Below, piece after piece: positions 1 through 5,295 of a stretch of DNA of 13,437 bases. Source of the stretch: JAGVNX01 sp035290965 (GTDB lineage Archaea > Iainarchaeota > Iainarchaeia > Iainarchaeales > GCA-2688035); assembly GCA_035290965.1 (NCBI GenBank), contig DATDTD010000075.1, forward strand, positions 1-13,437. Direction: 5' to 3'. The first letter of the stretch is position 1; each line of letters opens with the position of its first letter. The position numbers and the translations under genes are program-made. The notes beneath the pieces were generated by a model. That model was not told the DNA's origin, searched no databases, and was given only the letters and a program-made list of their open reading frames with translations.

Positions 1-1
1 G

Positions 2-274
2 CGCGAGGCAATAGAAAAGGCGAAAACAAAAAACGTTGCAATAAGATTATTGAACAGTTTTTCAAGCGATGCCCTGAAAAAAAGCGTGAAGGAACTGAAA
101 CAGTTCGAACACGGGCTGAACGCATTCGTAATAGACGACAAAAAAGTCGTCATGGCTCTGAGCGATTTCAAAAGGGAAAGGCCCGAATACCATTTTACAA
201 TCTGGAATGACAACAGGCCCATGGCAAACGCGCTGAAGCACTATTTCGACAAAATCTGGGCGCACGGAAAATAA
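2..274 (+). CDS. Probable TrmB-family transcriptional regulator, C-terminal fragment
   Basis: The frame is open from the window edge and ends at TAA, so only the last 90 or so residues are visible and the true start lies upstream. The tail reads like the C-terminal effector domain of archaeal TrmB-like regulators: a beta strand with a buried hydrophobic core (NAFVIDDKKVVMAL), then FTIWNDNRPMANALKHYFD and a terminal W, as in the family's habit of ending in an amphipathic helix and Trp. The N-terminal winged helix that would confirm it is outside the window. TrmB proteins usually bind promoters of sugar or transport genes, but no target can be inferred here. The next gene begins 67 bases downstream behind its own TATA-like box, so this is probably a separate transcript. 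The family call rests on the short C-terminal pattern only. Confidence 0.55.
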   Translation, partial: REAIEKAKTKNVAIRLLNSFSSDALKKSVKELKQFEHGLNAFVIDDKKVVMALSDFKRERPEYHFTIWNDNRPMANALKHYFDKIWAHGK

Positions 275-292
275 AGCAAAAAAAAGCTTGCA

Positions 293-302
293 GTTTTAAA
301 AA
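293..302 (+). promoter_or_regulatory. TATA-like box for gltX
   Basis: GTTTTAAAAA lies 40-49 bases before the ATG at 342. An archaeal TATA box directs initiation about 25 bases downstream, near 320-325. That would fall inside the alternative start at 318 and so favours the ATG at 342. This is inference from spacing. Confidence 0.4.
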
Positions 303-341
303 ATTCTTCTTCAGGGCATGGCAGGCAAAAAGGTTTTTTTT

Positions 342-2003
342 ATGGAAAACATAAAACAGGACGCTTACAGATACGCAGTAAAAAACGCCTTTTTCCACAA
401 AGGAAAGGCTGAAGCAGGCGCGGTTGTGGGAAAAATAATTGCGCTTCATCCCGAAATCGAAATAAAAAAAGCAATGCCCGAAATTCTCGAAGCAGTAAAA
501 AAAGTAAACTCAATGAAGCCTGCGGAAATAGAAAGCGAATATAAAAAATTTGAAGAAGGCTATGAATTAAAGCCAAAGGAAAAGGAAGAAGGACTTCCAA
601 AGCTGGAGTTTGCGGAAAAAGGCGGAAAAGTAATCACAAGATACTCGCCGAACCCTTCAGGAGCAATGCATCTCGGGCACGCGCGCCAGTCTATTTTGAA
701 CCATGACCTTGCAAAAAAATACAAGGGAAAATTCCTGCTCAGGTTTGATGACACAGATCCCAAAATAAAAATCCCGCTTGAAAAAGGCGAGGAAATGATT
801 TTAGAGGACTTGAAATGGTTAAGCATAAAACCCGATTCAGTTGCAAGGGCATCTGACAGGTTTGAAACATATTACAAGCACATGAAAAAGGCAATTGAAA
901 TGCAGAAGGCATATGTCTGCACCTGCAACAACGAGGAATGGAAAAAGAAAAAGGCGGAAGGAATTGCCTGTGAGTGCAGGGGCCTGGAAAAAAAAGAGCA
1001 ATTGAAAAGATTCGAAAAAATGCTCAAGCATGAATACAAAGAAGAAGAGGCAGTCCTGCGCATAAAAACAGATTTGCAGCATAAGGACCCGAGCATACGA
1101 GACTGGTGGGCTGCAAAAATAGTGGATAACCCCTTGCATCCCAAGGTAAAAAACAGGCATTTATGGCCGAGCTATAATTTTGCTTCCGCAATAGACGACC
1201 ATGAAATGGGAATAACACTGATTATCCGCGGGCAGGAGCATTCGCAGAACACTGAAAAGCAGAAATATCTGTACAGTTATTTCGGATGGGAATACCCGTA
1301 CGCCATTCATACAGGAAGAGTGAAAAGCGACATCGGGGCTTTGAGCAAGAGCAAAATAAACGAGCTAATGAAACAAAAGGGATTTCTCGGATTTTCGGAT
1401 CCAAGGCTCGGAACTTTATCTGCTTTGAGAAGGCGCGGGTTTCAGCCAGAGACAATCAGGGAGGCAATAATTGAAATCGGCGCTAAAACAAACGACACTA
1501 CTATTGAATTCAACAAGCTTGCGGATCTGAACAGGAAAATTGTTACGGGCTCTGAAAGAATAACCTTTTTGAAAGAGCCCATGCGGCTTGATGTGAGCTT
1601 TGCAGTTGAAACAATTGCGGAAATAGAGGGCAAAAAGTTTTCACTGAAAAAAGGCACACAGATTTTTTTGGTTGACAGGAAAGAAATTGAAAAAATAGGC
1701 ATTGGAAAAAGCGCGCGCATCCGCAACGCTTACAATGTGCGCATAGTGAAAAAGGACTCTTTGCAGGTTTTTGCAGAATGCACTGGAAAAAGCCTCGGGG
1801 AAATGCCTGTAATCCACTGGCTCCTGAAAGAGCAGAGCTCTGATTTGGAAATCTGGACTCCGGAAGGAATGATTGCAGGGCTTGCAGACAACAGAATTCT
1901 TGGCAAGAAGGCGGGGGAGATTGTTTACCTTGAAAAATTCGGCTATTGCAGGATTGACTCTGCAAAAGGAAACAAGGCAGTATTGTTCTGGGCGCATTCG
2001 TAA
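342..2003 (+). CDS. gltX: Glutamyl-tRNA synthetase (archaeal type)
   Basis: This is a class I aminoacyl-tRNA synthetase that charges tRNA with glutamate in the cytoplasm. At 553 residues it matches the archaeal/eukaryotic GluRS-GlnRS branch, not the shorter bacterial form. An N-terminal helical region (about 1-95) precedes the Rossmann catalytic domain, whose HIGH motif is HLGH at residues 110-113 in the context SPNPSGAMHLGHARQ. The KMSKS-equivalent is ALSKSK at 333-338. A CxC...CxC cluster (C193, C195, C210, C212) sits in the insertion and may bind zinc, as in other archaeal GluRS. The C-terminal beta-barrel anticodon-binding region follows from about 390. I chose ATG 342 because archaeal homologues begin near this point (MENIKQDAYRYAVKNA) and an AAGG lies upstream. 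An in-frame ATG at 318 would add eight residues. Many archaeal GluRS are non-discriminating and also make Glu-tRNA-Gln; that cannot be decided here. Confidence 0.96.
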   Translation: MENIKQDAYRYAVKNAFFHKGKAEAGAVVGKIIALHPEIEIKKAMPEILEAVKKVNSMKPAEIESEYKKFEEGYELKPKEKEEGLPKLEFAEKGGKVITRYSPNPSGAMHLGHARQSILNHDLAKKYKGKFLLRFDDTDPKIKIPLEKGEEMILEDLKWLSIKPDSVARASDRFETYYKHMKKAIEMQKAYVCTCNNEEWKKKKAEGIACECRGLEKKEQLKRFEKMLKHEYKEEEAVLRIKTDLQHKDPSIRDWWAAKIVDNPLHPKVKNRHLWPSYNFASAIDDHEMGITLIIRGQEHSQNTEKQKYLYSYFGWEYPYAIHTGRVKSDIGALSKSKINELMKQKGFLGFSDPRLGTLSALRRRGFQPETIREAIIEIGAKTNDTTIEFNKLADLNRKIVTGSERITFLKEPMRLDVSFAVETIAEIEGKKFSLKKGTQIFLVDRKEIEKIGIGKSARIRNAYNVRIVKKDSLQVFAECTGKSLGEMPVIHWLLKEQSSDLEIWTPEGMIAGLADNRILGKKAGEIVYLEKFGYCRIDSAKGNKAVLFWAHS

Positions 2004-2035
2004 CTTTGCCTTAAAAGTTTGGCAATACGAATATG

Positions 2036-2046
2036 CTTTTATATTC
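2036..2046 (+). promoter_or_regulatory. TATA-like box for the antitoxin-like gene
   Basis: CTTTTATATTC is centred about 35 bases before the ATG at 2076, in an AT-rich gap after gltX. It predicts initiation near 2066-2068, leaving a very short leader that holds the SD AGGTG at 2065-2069. This suggests the island starting at 2076 has its own promoter. Confidence 0.5.
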
Positions 2047-2075
2047 CTGCAAACACTATTTTTTAGGTGTGAAAA

Positions 2076-2267
2076 ATGGAAACAACAGTAACAATGGAAA
2101 CTATTTACAAAGAATTGAAAAGCCTCAAGAATGACCTGGAAATAGTCAAAAGCGCCCTTATTCCCGAGGAAAAGGTTTCAGCCAAAGAGCTTGGCGAAAT
2201 AAGAAAAATAAAAAAGGAAATGCAAGCCGGCAAAGAAAAATCCTTTAACGAAATTTTCTGCAAATAA
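2076..2267 (+). CDS. Small antitoxin-like protein, no obvious toxin partner
   Basis: This is a 63-residue, charged, mostly helical protein. The first half (TIYKELKSLKNDLEIVKSAL) is an amphipathic heptad-like helix. The second half follows a pattern common in small archaeal RelB/VapB-type antitoxins: IPEEKVSAKELGEIRKIKKE, then a short acidic/basic tail ending in SFNEIF. In such proteins the helix usually dimerises and the tail wraps the toxin. The start is clear: SD AGGTG six bases before ATG 2076, under a TATA-like box. The alternative in-frame ATG at 2094 lacks an SD. Normally a RelE/ParE- or PIN-type toxin follows; here the next gene is an unrelated 276-residue protein, so this looks like an orphan antitoxin or an antitoxin whose partner was lost. 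The family call is from pattern recognition only. Confidence 0.6.
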   Translation: METTVTMETIYKELKSLKNDLEIVKSALIPEEKVSAKELGEIRKIKKEMQAGKEKSFNEIFCK

Positions 2268-2276
2268 AGGCGCCTG

Positions 2277-3107
2277 GTGAAAAAATTGCCAAGAGGAAAA
2301 TCATGGCAAAACCGAGTTTTTCCAAACAAGCGGAAAACATCAAAGCCTTATCCCTGGAATCCTGGCACACACAAAACACAGTCAGTTGTGCCGGATGATC
2401 CTCGGCTTGCACAAAAACTCGGCATTAATCCGAATGAAAAGGTTCTTGTTTTTGCAGGAGGCGCGGGAGACTGGGCAAACGCATTAGCACAATTCTGCAA
2501 AGTCCATTATACTGATGTAAGCCATGCAATGACAAGATTTGTGGAAACCCAGAAAAAAGGCGGCATAAAATCTTTCCGTTCAAGGCCTGCAGAACTCCTG
2601 ATTCGAAGGCCGAATTTGTACGACTGGAGCTTTTCATACGAACCAATCCCTTTGGGAGACAGAATTGAACTGGTTTTAGTCAGAAGCCTGTTGAACAGGA
2701 AAGGATGCAAAATTGCAGAAGGCAGCGTCCTTGGGCACACCCCCTTGTTCATATCTCATATGCACTCGGTTGCACGAATATACGGAGCCAAAGTTTCCAG
2801 CAGCATAACAACTGTGCGTGAGGCAGGCGGACGGATGCGCAGTGTAGCAGTCAGCACTCTGGAAACAAACCAGCCTGCACGAAAAAGAGCGCAGACAGAT
2901 TTGGCAGTATTTGAACTGTTAAACAGCCTGGCAAAAAGGAAAAAAAGCATTTCAAAAGCAGAGGCCTGCAGCAAGCTTCATGTTACGGAAAAAGAACTGG
3001 AAAAAAGCCTGAAGAGAATAGACCAGCTTGAAAAACTGTCAACAGGCAGGGCATTCCACGGATTTTCAACACGCGCGGAAAACCAGAAACAATATCTGCA
3101 CGATTGA
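2277..3107 (+). CDS. Unrecognised protein: Rossmann/methyltransferase-like domain plus C-terminal helix-turn-helix
   Basis: This 276-residue protein begins at GTG 2277, nine bases after the antitoxin-like gene, and is probably cotranscribed with it. A basic, proline-rich N-terminus (1-40) is followed by KVLVFAGGAGDWANALA (55-71), which resembles glycine-rich motif I of class I SAM-dependent methyltransferases. D80 in the next strand (VHYTDVS) sits where the acidic ribose-binding residue would be. A long segment (about 100-160) contains DWSFSYEPIPL and a helix-strand pair. From about 205 to the end, TDLAVFELLNSLAKRK and EACSKLHVTEKELEKSL look like a winged helix. No catalytic NPPY-type motif is visible, so enzymatic activity is uncertain and the protein may bind DNA or RNA through the HTH. 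I do not recognise a named family. Confidence 0.72.
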   Translation: MKKLPRGKSWQNRVFPNKRKTSKPYPWNPGTHKTQSVVPDDPRLAQKLGINPNEKVLVFAGGAGDWANALAQFCKVHYTDVSHAMTRFVETQKKGGIKSFRSRPAELLIRRPNLYDWSFSYEPIPLGDRIELVLVRSLLNRKGCKIAEGSVLGHTPLFISHMHSVARIYGAKVSSSITTVREAGGRMRSVAVSTLETNQPARKRAQTDLAVFELLNSLAKRKKSISKAEACSKLHVTEKELEKSLKRIDQLEKLSTGRAFHGFSTRAENQKQYLHD

Positions 3108-3319
3108 ATCAGGGATTTGAAGAGGAATTTTTAAAGCGAAAATTTGAAAAAAATCCTGCGCTGCCCGCTAAACAAAAGCAAAAAAGAACGGAGTTTTACA
3201 GGCAAAAATTTTCAGGCAATAAGCTCGAATTTTTATCAGACCTGCAAAGTTTTTTATTAAAATCGGCAGAATATTATTTAGGTGAATCCTATGAAGGGCG
3301 CAAAAGTAAAAACCTTTGA
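3104..3319 (+). CDS. Possible small hypothetical protein
   Basis: A 71-residue frame starts at TTG 3104, overlapping the upstream stop (TTGA), and runs 29 bases into hicB. It is lysine/glutamate-rich, with predicted helices such as KLEFLSDLQSFLLKSAEYYLG, giving a plausible protein-like composition. Against it are the TTG start without a clear SD, the overlap with the well-supported hicB start, and a hicB TATA-like box inside it. It has no recognised family. It could be a coupled small gene, a remnant of a lost toxin-antitoxin component, or chance. About 180 bases between 3108 and 3290 would otherwise be empty. Confidence 0.35.
   Translation: MNQGFEEEFLKRKFEKNPALPAKQKQKRTEFYRQKFSGNKLEFLSDLQSFLLKSAEYYLGESYEGRKSKNL
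3250..3263 (+). promoter_or_regulatory. TATA-like element upstream of hicB
   Basis: The AT-rich TTTTTTATTAAAAT lies about 30-40 bases before ATG 3291, with SD AGGTG at 3280-3284 after it. Spacing fits a short-leader promoter that would let hicBA be expressed and autoregulated independently. The support is compositional only. Confidence 0.35.
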
Positions 3320-3524
3320 TGTCATTATTGAAAAAGACGAGGACGGCTGGTTTATTGCAGATGCCCCCGCTTTGCAGGCGTGCCATACCCAGGGCAAAAC
3401 AAAAAAAGAGGTTTTGGCGAATATTAAGGAGGCAATAGAATTATGCCTGGAAGTTGAAGAAGAAAAGAAAAGCAGGCAAAAAACCGGTTTTGTTTCTGTC
3501 GAAAAGGTTTCAGTATATGCCTAA
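3291..3524 (+). CDS. hicB: HicB-like antitoxin (short form)
   Basis: This 77-residue antitoxin of a type II system neutralises the HicA mRNA interferase encoded next to it. The sequence carries the HicB core: a strand with FDVIIEKDEDGWFIADAPAL, then the conserved turn QACHTQGKTKKEVLANIKEAIELCLE, equivalent to the family's GC-TQGDT-EEAL-NI-EAI pattern. The protein is short and lacks the C-terminal ribbon-helix-helix or HTH DNA-binding domain of longer HicB proteins, so DNA-level autoregulation may be weak or need other factors. Start ATG 3291 is chosen because AGGTGA lies at the right distance; GTG 3282 overlaps that SD. It overlaps hicA by eight bases, so the pair is translationally coupled. 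Antitoxin-first order is the reverse of the classical hicAB layout but is common among archaea and cyanobacteria. Confidence 0.87.
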   Translation: MKGAKVKTFDVIIEKDEDGWFIADAPALQACHTQGKTKKEVLANIKEAIELCLEVEEEKKSRQKTGFVSVEKVSVYA

Positions 3525-3735
3525 TTCTGTCAAACTCCGCAGGGTTCTGAACGCCCTGCACAAGCTCGGATTCAGGGAAATAAGGCAAAAAGGCTCGCAT
3601 GTTTTCTTTGAACACGCGGATGGCAGAACAACCCTGGTGCCAATGCACAAAGAAATCAAAATAAAACTGCTGACAAAAATAATCAAGCAGGACCTGAAAA
3701 TGGAAAAAGAAGAGTTCTTCAAAATGCTCGGATAA
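3517..3735 (+). CDS. hicA: HicA-like mRNA interferase toxin
   Basis: This 72-residue toxin has the double-stranded-RNA-binding-like fold of HicA proteins, which cleave mRNA and stall growth when HicB is degraded. Visible hallmarks are the N-terminal helix VLNALHKLGFREIRQ, the catalytic KGSHVFF with His28, the strand GRTTLVPMHKEIKIK with the conserved P-x-H, and the final helix LLTKIIKQDLKM. Start ATG 3517 lies inside hicB (overlap 3517-3524) with AAGG/GGT about eight bases upstream. A longer in-frame ATG at 3454 would only add hicB-overlapping basic sequence and misses the family start (MPNSVKLRRVL). All core residues are present, so the toxin looks intact. It sits just upstream of the ribosomal operon, but the gap of nearly 200 bases and a TATA-like box argue for separate transcripts. 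Confidence 0.88.
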   Translation: MPNSVKLRRVLNALHKLGFREIRQKGSHVFFEHADGRTTLVPMHKEIKIKLLTKIIKQDLKMEKEEFFKMLG

Positions 3736-3772
3736 AGCCTTTTGCATTTGTTGCTTTCGGCTGTTCCAAGTA

Positions 3773-3783
3773 GCTTTTTAAAC
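3773..3783 (+). promoter_or_regulatory. Promoter of the ribosomal/translation operon
   Basis: GCTTTTTAAAC matches an archaeal TATA box with a purine-poor upstream flank. It predicts a transcription start near 3803-3808 and therefore an unusually long leader of about 125 bases before rpl7ae at 3930. A second AT-rich run (TATTTTATTATAG, 3797-3809) overlaps that start and could serve as an alternative TATA box. No other strong promoter was seen before the operon. Confidence 0.5.
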
Positions 3784-3872
3784 ATTCGCAGGGCATATTT
3801 TATTATAGAAAATAAAGATTTTGTTCTACATAACAGGAAATAAATTTGCTTGTTTTTCACCGATGAAAAATG

Positions 3873-3914
3873 AAGCGCTGCCCAAAGCCAGTGGCTTTTG
3901 GCAGTTCAGCGCTT
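3873..3914 (+). promoter_or_regulatory. Stem-loop in the 5' leader of rpl7ae
   Basis: The outer arms AAGCGCTG (3873-3880) and CAGCGCTT (3907-3914) are perfectly complementary. The inner arms CCCAAAGCC (3881-3889) and GGCTTTTGG (3893-3901) pair with one C-U mismatch around the loop AGT. A one-sided five-base bulge (3902-3906) separates the two stems. The stem ends three bases before the GGAGGTG SD of rpl7ae, a position suited to translational control. L7Ae binds kink-turns and is known in some archaea to repress its own mRNA through a leader k-turn. I see no tandem G-A pairs of a canonical k-turn here, so autoregulation is only a hypothesis. Confidence 0.65.
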
Positions 3915-3929
3915 ATGGAGGTGTGCAAA

Positions 3930-4292
3930 ATGGCGCTTGCAAAGTTCTCAGTACCTGAAAGATTAGTCCAGCAGGAATTAGCCCTGCTTGAAAAAGTAAA
4001 GAAAAGAGGCAAGGTCCGCATTGGGGTAAATGAAGTAACAAAGGCTGTTGAAAGAGGAGAGGCTAAATTCGTCCTGATTGCAGAGGATGTTTCTCCGGCA
4101 GAAATAGTAATGCATCTTCCTTTGATCTGCGAGGAAAAGAAAATCCCTTTTTCTTTTGTAAAGACAAAAAAAGACCTCGGGGAAAAATGCGGAATAGCAG
4201 TTGGAACTGCGGCAGTCGCAATAACAGACGAGGGCGACTCGAAGAAAGAACTCGCTGAAATCATAAAGGCAGTCAGCGAACTCAAAAAGTAA
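3930..4292 (+). CDS. rpl7ae: Ribosomal protein L7Ae (eL8)
   Basis: This 120-residue kink-turn-binding protein serves in the large ribosomal subunit and, in archaea, in box C/D and H/ACA snoRNP-like particles and RNase P. It is recognisable from MALAKFSVPERL, the RNA-binding loop IGVNEVTKAVERGEAKFVLIAED (G32, N34, E35 and K38 are the k-turn contacts), PLICEEKKIPF and the C-terminal LGEKCGIAVGTAAVAI. Start ATG 3930 follows a strong GGAGGTG at 3917-3923. An in-frame ATG at 3870 would add 20 residues encoded by the leader hairpin and is not credible. The gene is first in the canonical L7Ae-S28e-L24e-Ndk-aIF5B series; the stop is 12 bases before rps28e, which has its own AAGGTGG. The long structured leader suggests post-transcriptional control. 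Confidence 0.97.
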   Translation: MALAKFSVPERLVQQELALLEKVKKRGKVRIGVNEVTKAVERGEAKFVLIAEDVSPAEIVMHLPLICEEKKIPFSFVKTKKDLGEKCGIAVGTAAVAITDEGDSKKELAEIIKAVSELKK

Positions 4293-4304
4293 GGTGGACA
4301 AAAA

Positions 4305-4511
4305 ATGGAAAGAGGAACTCCGGCAGAAGTAGTAGAGGTTTTGAAGAGGACTGGCGTCCACGGCGAAATAGTGCAGATAATGTGCAGGATTCTGGACGGG
4401 CAGGAAAAGGGAAGAGTAAAAAGAAGGAATGTAAAGGGCAACATCCAGAAAGGCGACGTCGTAATGCTTTTGAGCACTGAAAGGGAAGCAAAGGAAATAA
4501 AGGCAAGATAA
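4305..4511 (+). CDS. rps28e: Ribosomal protein S28e (eS28)
   Basis: This 68-residue small-subunit protein near the platform and mRNA exit path has an OB-like five-stranded fold. It is identified by the near-universal pattern PAEVVEVLKRTGVHGEIVQIMCRILDGQEKGRVKRRNVKGNIQKGD and the basic end EAKEIKAR. The start ATG 4305 follows AAGGTGG with good spacing, and length is normal for the family. Its partners on both sides are the usual archaeal ones (L7Ae upstream, L24e downstream). The downstream gap, normally a few bases, is expanded to 120 bases by the duplication at 4511-4656. Confidence 0.97.
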   Translation: MERGTPAEVVEVLKRTGVHGEIVQIMCRILDGQEKGRVKRRNVKGNIQKGDVVMLLSTEREAKEIKAR

Positions 4512-4656
4512 AAAAGGTGTTGAAAATGGCTAACTGTAATTTTTGCGGAACAGCCTTTTCTTGGAAAGAAAAGCCTGGTGAAAAGAACAATTTGCTGTCG
4601 CAAATTGGTTGCTGAAAAAGGTGGGGAAAAAATGGCTAACTGTAATTTTTGCGGAA
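4511..4656 (+). repeat. Direct repeat of the rpl24e ribosome-binding site and start, enclosing two hairpins
   Basis: Two copies of the rpl24e 5' end occur 106 bases apart, measured ATG to ATG. Copy 1 is 4511-4550 and copy 2 is 4615-4656. Both start AAAAAGGTG, both end with an identical 28-base stretch from AAAATGG through TTTTTGCGGAA, and they differ only in the spacer between SD and start. Between them lie CTTTTCTT-GGA-AAGAAAAG (4555-4573) and CAATTTGC-TGTC-GCAAATTG (4588-4607), each a perfect 8-bp stem. The near-identity including synonymous positions implies a recent duplication or insertion, or a sequence maintained by conversion. An assembly artefact is also possible. Confidence 0.8.
4526..4615 (+). 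pseudogene. Truncated duplicate of rpl24e start / 29-residue leader ORF
   Basis: ATG 4526, with a full SD (AAAGGTG) at 4513-4519, opens a 29-codon ORF. Its first eight residues, MANCNFCG, are identical to L24e. It then diverges (TAFSWKEKPGEKNNLLSQIGC) and ends at TGA 4613-4615. It keeps one CxxC half of the L24e zinc finger but not the second pair, apart from a lone terminal Cys. The stop falls two bases before the AAGGTG of the real rpl24e, so a ribosome finishing here would melt both internal hairpins and be placed to re-initiate. It may be a decayed partial duplicate or a functional leader peptide. Good initiation signals suggest it is translated, but a function is not shown. Confidence 0.6.
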
Positions 4657-4811
4657 AGGAAATAATGCCGGGCACAGGCACAATGTATGTGAAAAAAGAA
4701 GGCGCTGTTTTCTTTTTCTGCTCGAGAAAATGCAGGATGAACCTGATGAAACTGCACAGGAATCCCGCGAGAAAGAAATGGGCGCAGAAAGCGAAAAAAG
4801 CAGGGAAGTGA
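4632..4811 (+). CDS. rpl24e: Ribosomal protein L24e (eL24)
   Basis: This 59-residue large-subunit protein with a zinc knuckle has ligands at C4, C7, C30 and C34 in the family pattern C-x2-C...C-x3-C (NCNFCGKEIMPGTGTMYV then FFFCSRKCRMNLMKLHRNP). Archaeal L24e proteins are about this length, with the basic C-terminal tail seen here (ARKKWAQKAKKAGK). Start ATG 4632 is the second of two duplicated starts and the only one leading to a full protein; its SD is AAGGTGGGG. A longer in-frame ATG at 4578 would run through the hairpin insert and is rejected. The stop TGA (4809-4811) overlaps the GTGA that serves as SD for ndk, coupling the two genes. Confidence 0.97.
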   Translation: MANCNFCGKEIMPGTGTMYVKKEGAVFFFCSRKCRMNLMKLHRNPARKKWAQKAKKAGK

Positions 4812-4816
4812 TTCTC

Positions 4817-5287
4817 ATGGAACAGACTCTTGTAATAATAAAGCCCGATGCAATGAACAGGGATTTGGCGGGAAGAGTGCTTTCAAGGTTCGAGGAAAAA
4901 GGCCTGAAAATTGTCGCAATGAAAATGGAGCTGCTTCAGCCTCCGAAGCTGAAAGAGCATTATGCGCATCTGAAGGAAAAGCCGTTTTACAATGAAATAA
5001 TCAAATACATGTCGAGCATTCCAAGCATTCTGGTTGTCCTTGAAGGAAAGCAGGCAGTAGAGGTTGTAAGAAAAATGACGGGCCCCACACAGGGAAGAGA
5101 CGCTCCCTCGGGAACAATCCGCGGGGATTTCAGCATGAGCAACCAGTCAAATCTTGTTCACGCTTCGGACAGCATTGAAACTGCAAAAAATGAAATTGAA
5201 AGGTTTTTCAAAAAAGAGGAAATTCATGAATATGTGAAAATGAATTTCGAATGGATTTATTCCTCGGAAGAAAAACTGAAAAAATAG
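4817..5287 (+). CDS. ndk: Nucleoside diphosphate kinase
   Basis: This enzyme transfers the gamma-phosphate of ATP to other NDPs and dNDPs through a phosphohistidine, balancing cytoplasmic nucleotide pools. At 156 residues it has the complete ferredoxin-like NDK core: TLVIIKPDAMNRDL, RFEEKGLKIVAMKM, HYAHLKEKPFY, MTGPTQGRDAPSGTIRGDF, and the active-site signature NLVHASDS with catalytic H115. All substrate residues I can identify (K9, Y48-type aromatic, R86- and R103-type arginines, N112) appear present. The start ATG 4817 lies five bases after rpl24e with SD AAGTGA across that gene's stop. Position after L24e and before aIF5B is the classical archaeal arrangement. The TAG stop abuts the SD of dut. 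Confidence 0.97.
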   Translation: MEQTLVIIKPDAMNRDLAGRVLSRFEEKGLKIVAMKMELLQPPKLKEHYAHLKEKPFYNEIIKYMSSIPSILVVLEGKQAVEVVRKMTGPTQGRDAPSGTIRGDFSMSNQSNLVHASDSIETAKNEIERFFKKEEIHEYVKMNFEWIYSSEEKLKK

Positions 5288-5295
5288 GTGTGCAA

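Noticed and set aside
3861..3914. A box C/D sRNA or canonical kink-turn in the rpl7ae leader
   Set aside because: CGATGAA is only a partial box C, no CTGA box D was found at the right place, and the bulge lacks tandem G-A pairs.
3870..3929. A 20-residue N-terminal extension of L7Ae
   Set aside because: The codons are made by the leader hairpin, the true start has GGAGGTG, and homologues begin at MALAKFSVPERL.
3857..4681. A 274-codon open frame on the minus strand across rpl7ae, rps28e and the rpl24e start
   Set aside because: It spans three unmistakable ribosomal genes and their spacers and has a Ser/Phe-rich shadow composition.
4649..4816. An N-terminally extended Ndk reading through rpl24e
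   Set aside because: The extension is rpl24e in another frame; Ndk homologues start at the Met before QTLVIIKPDA, which has its own SD.
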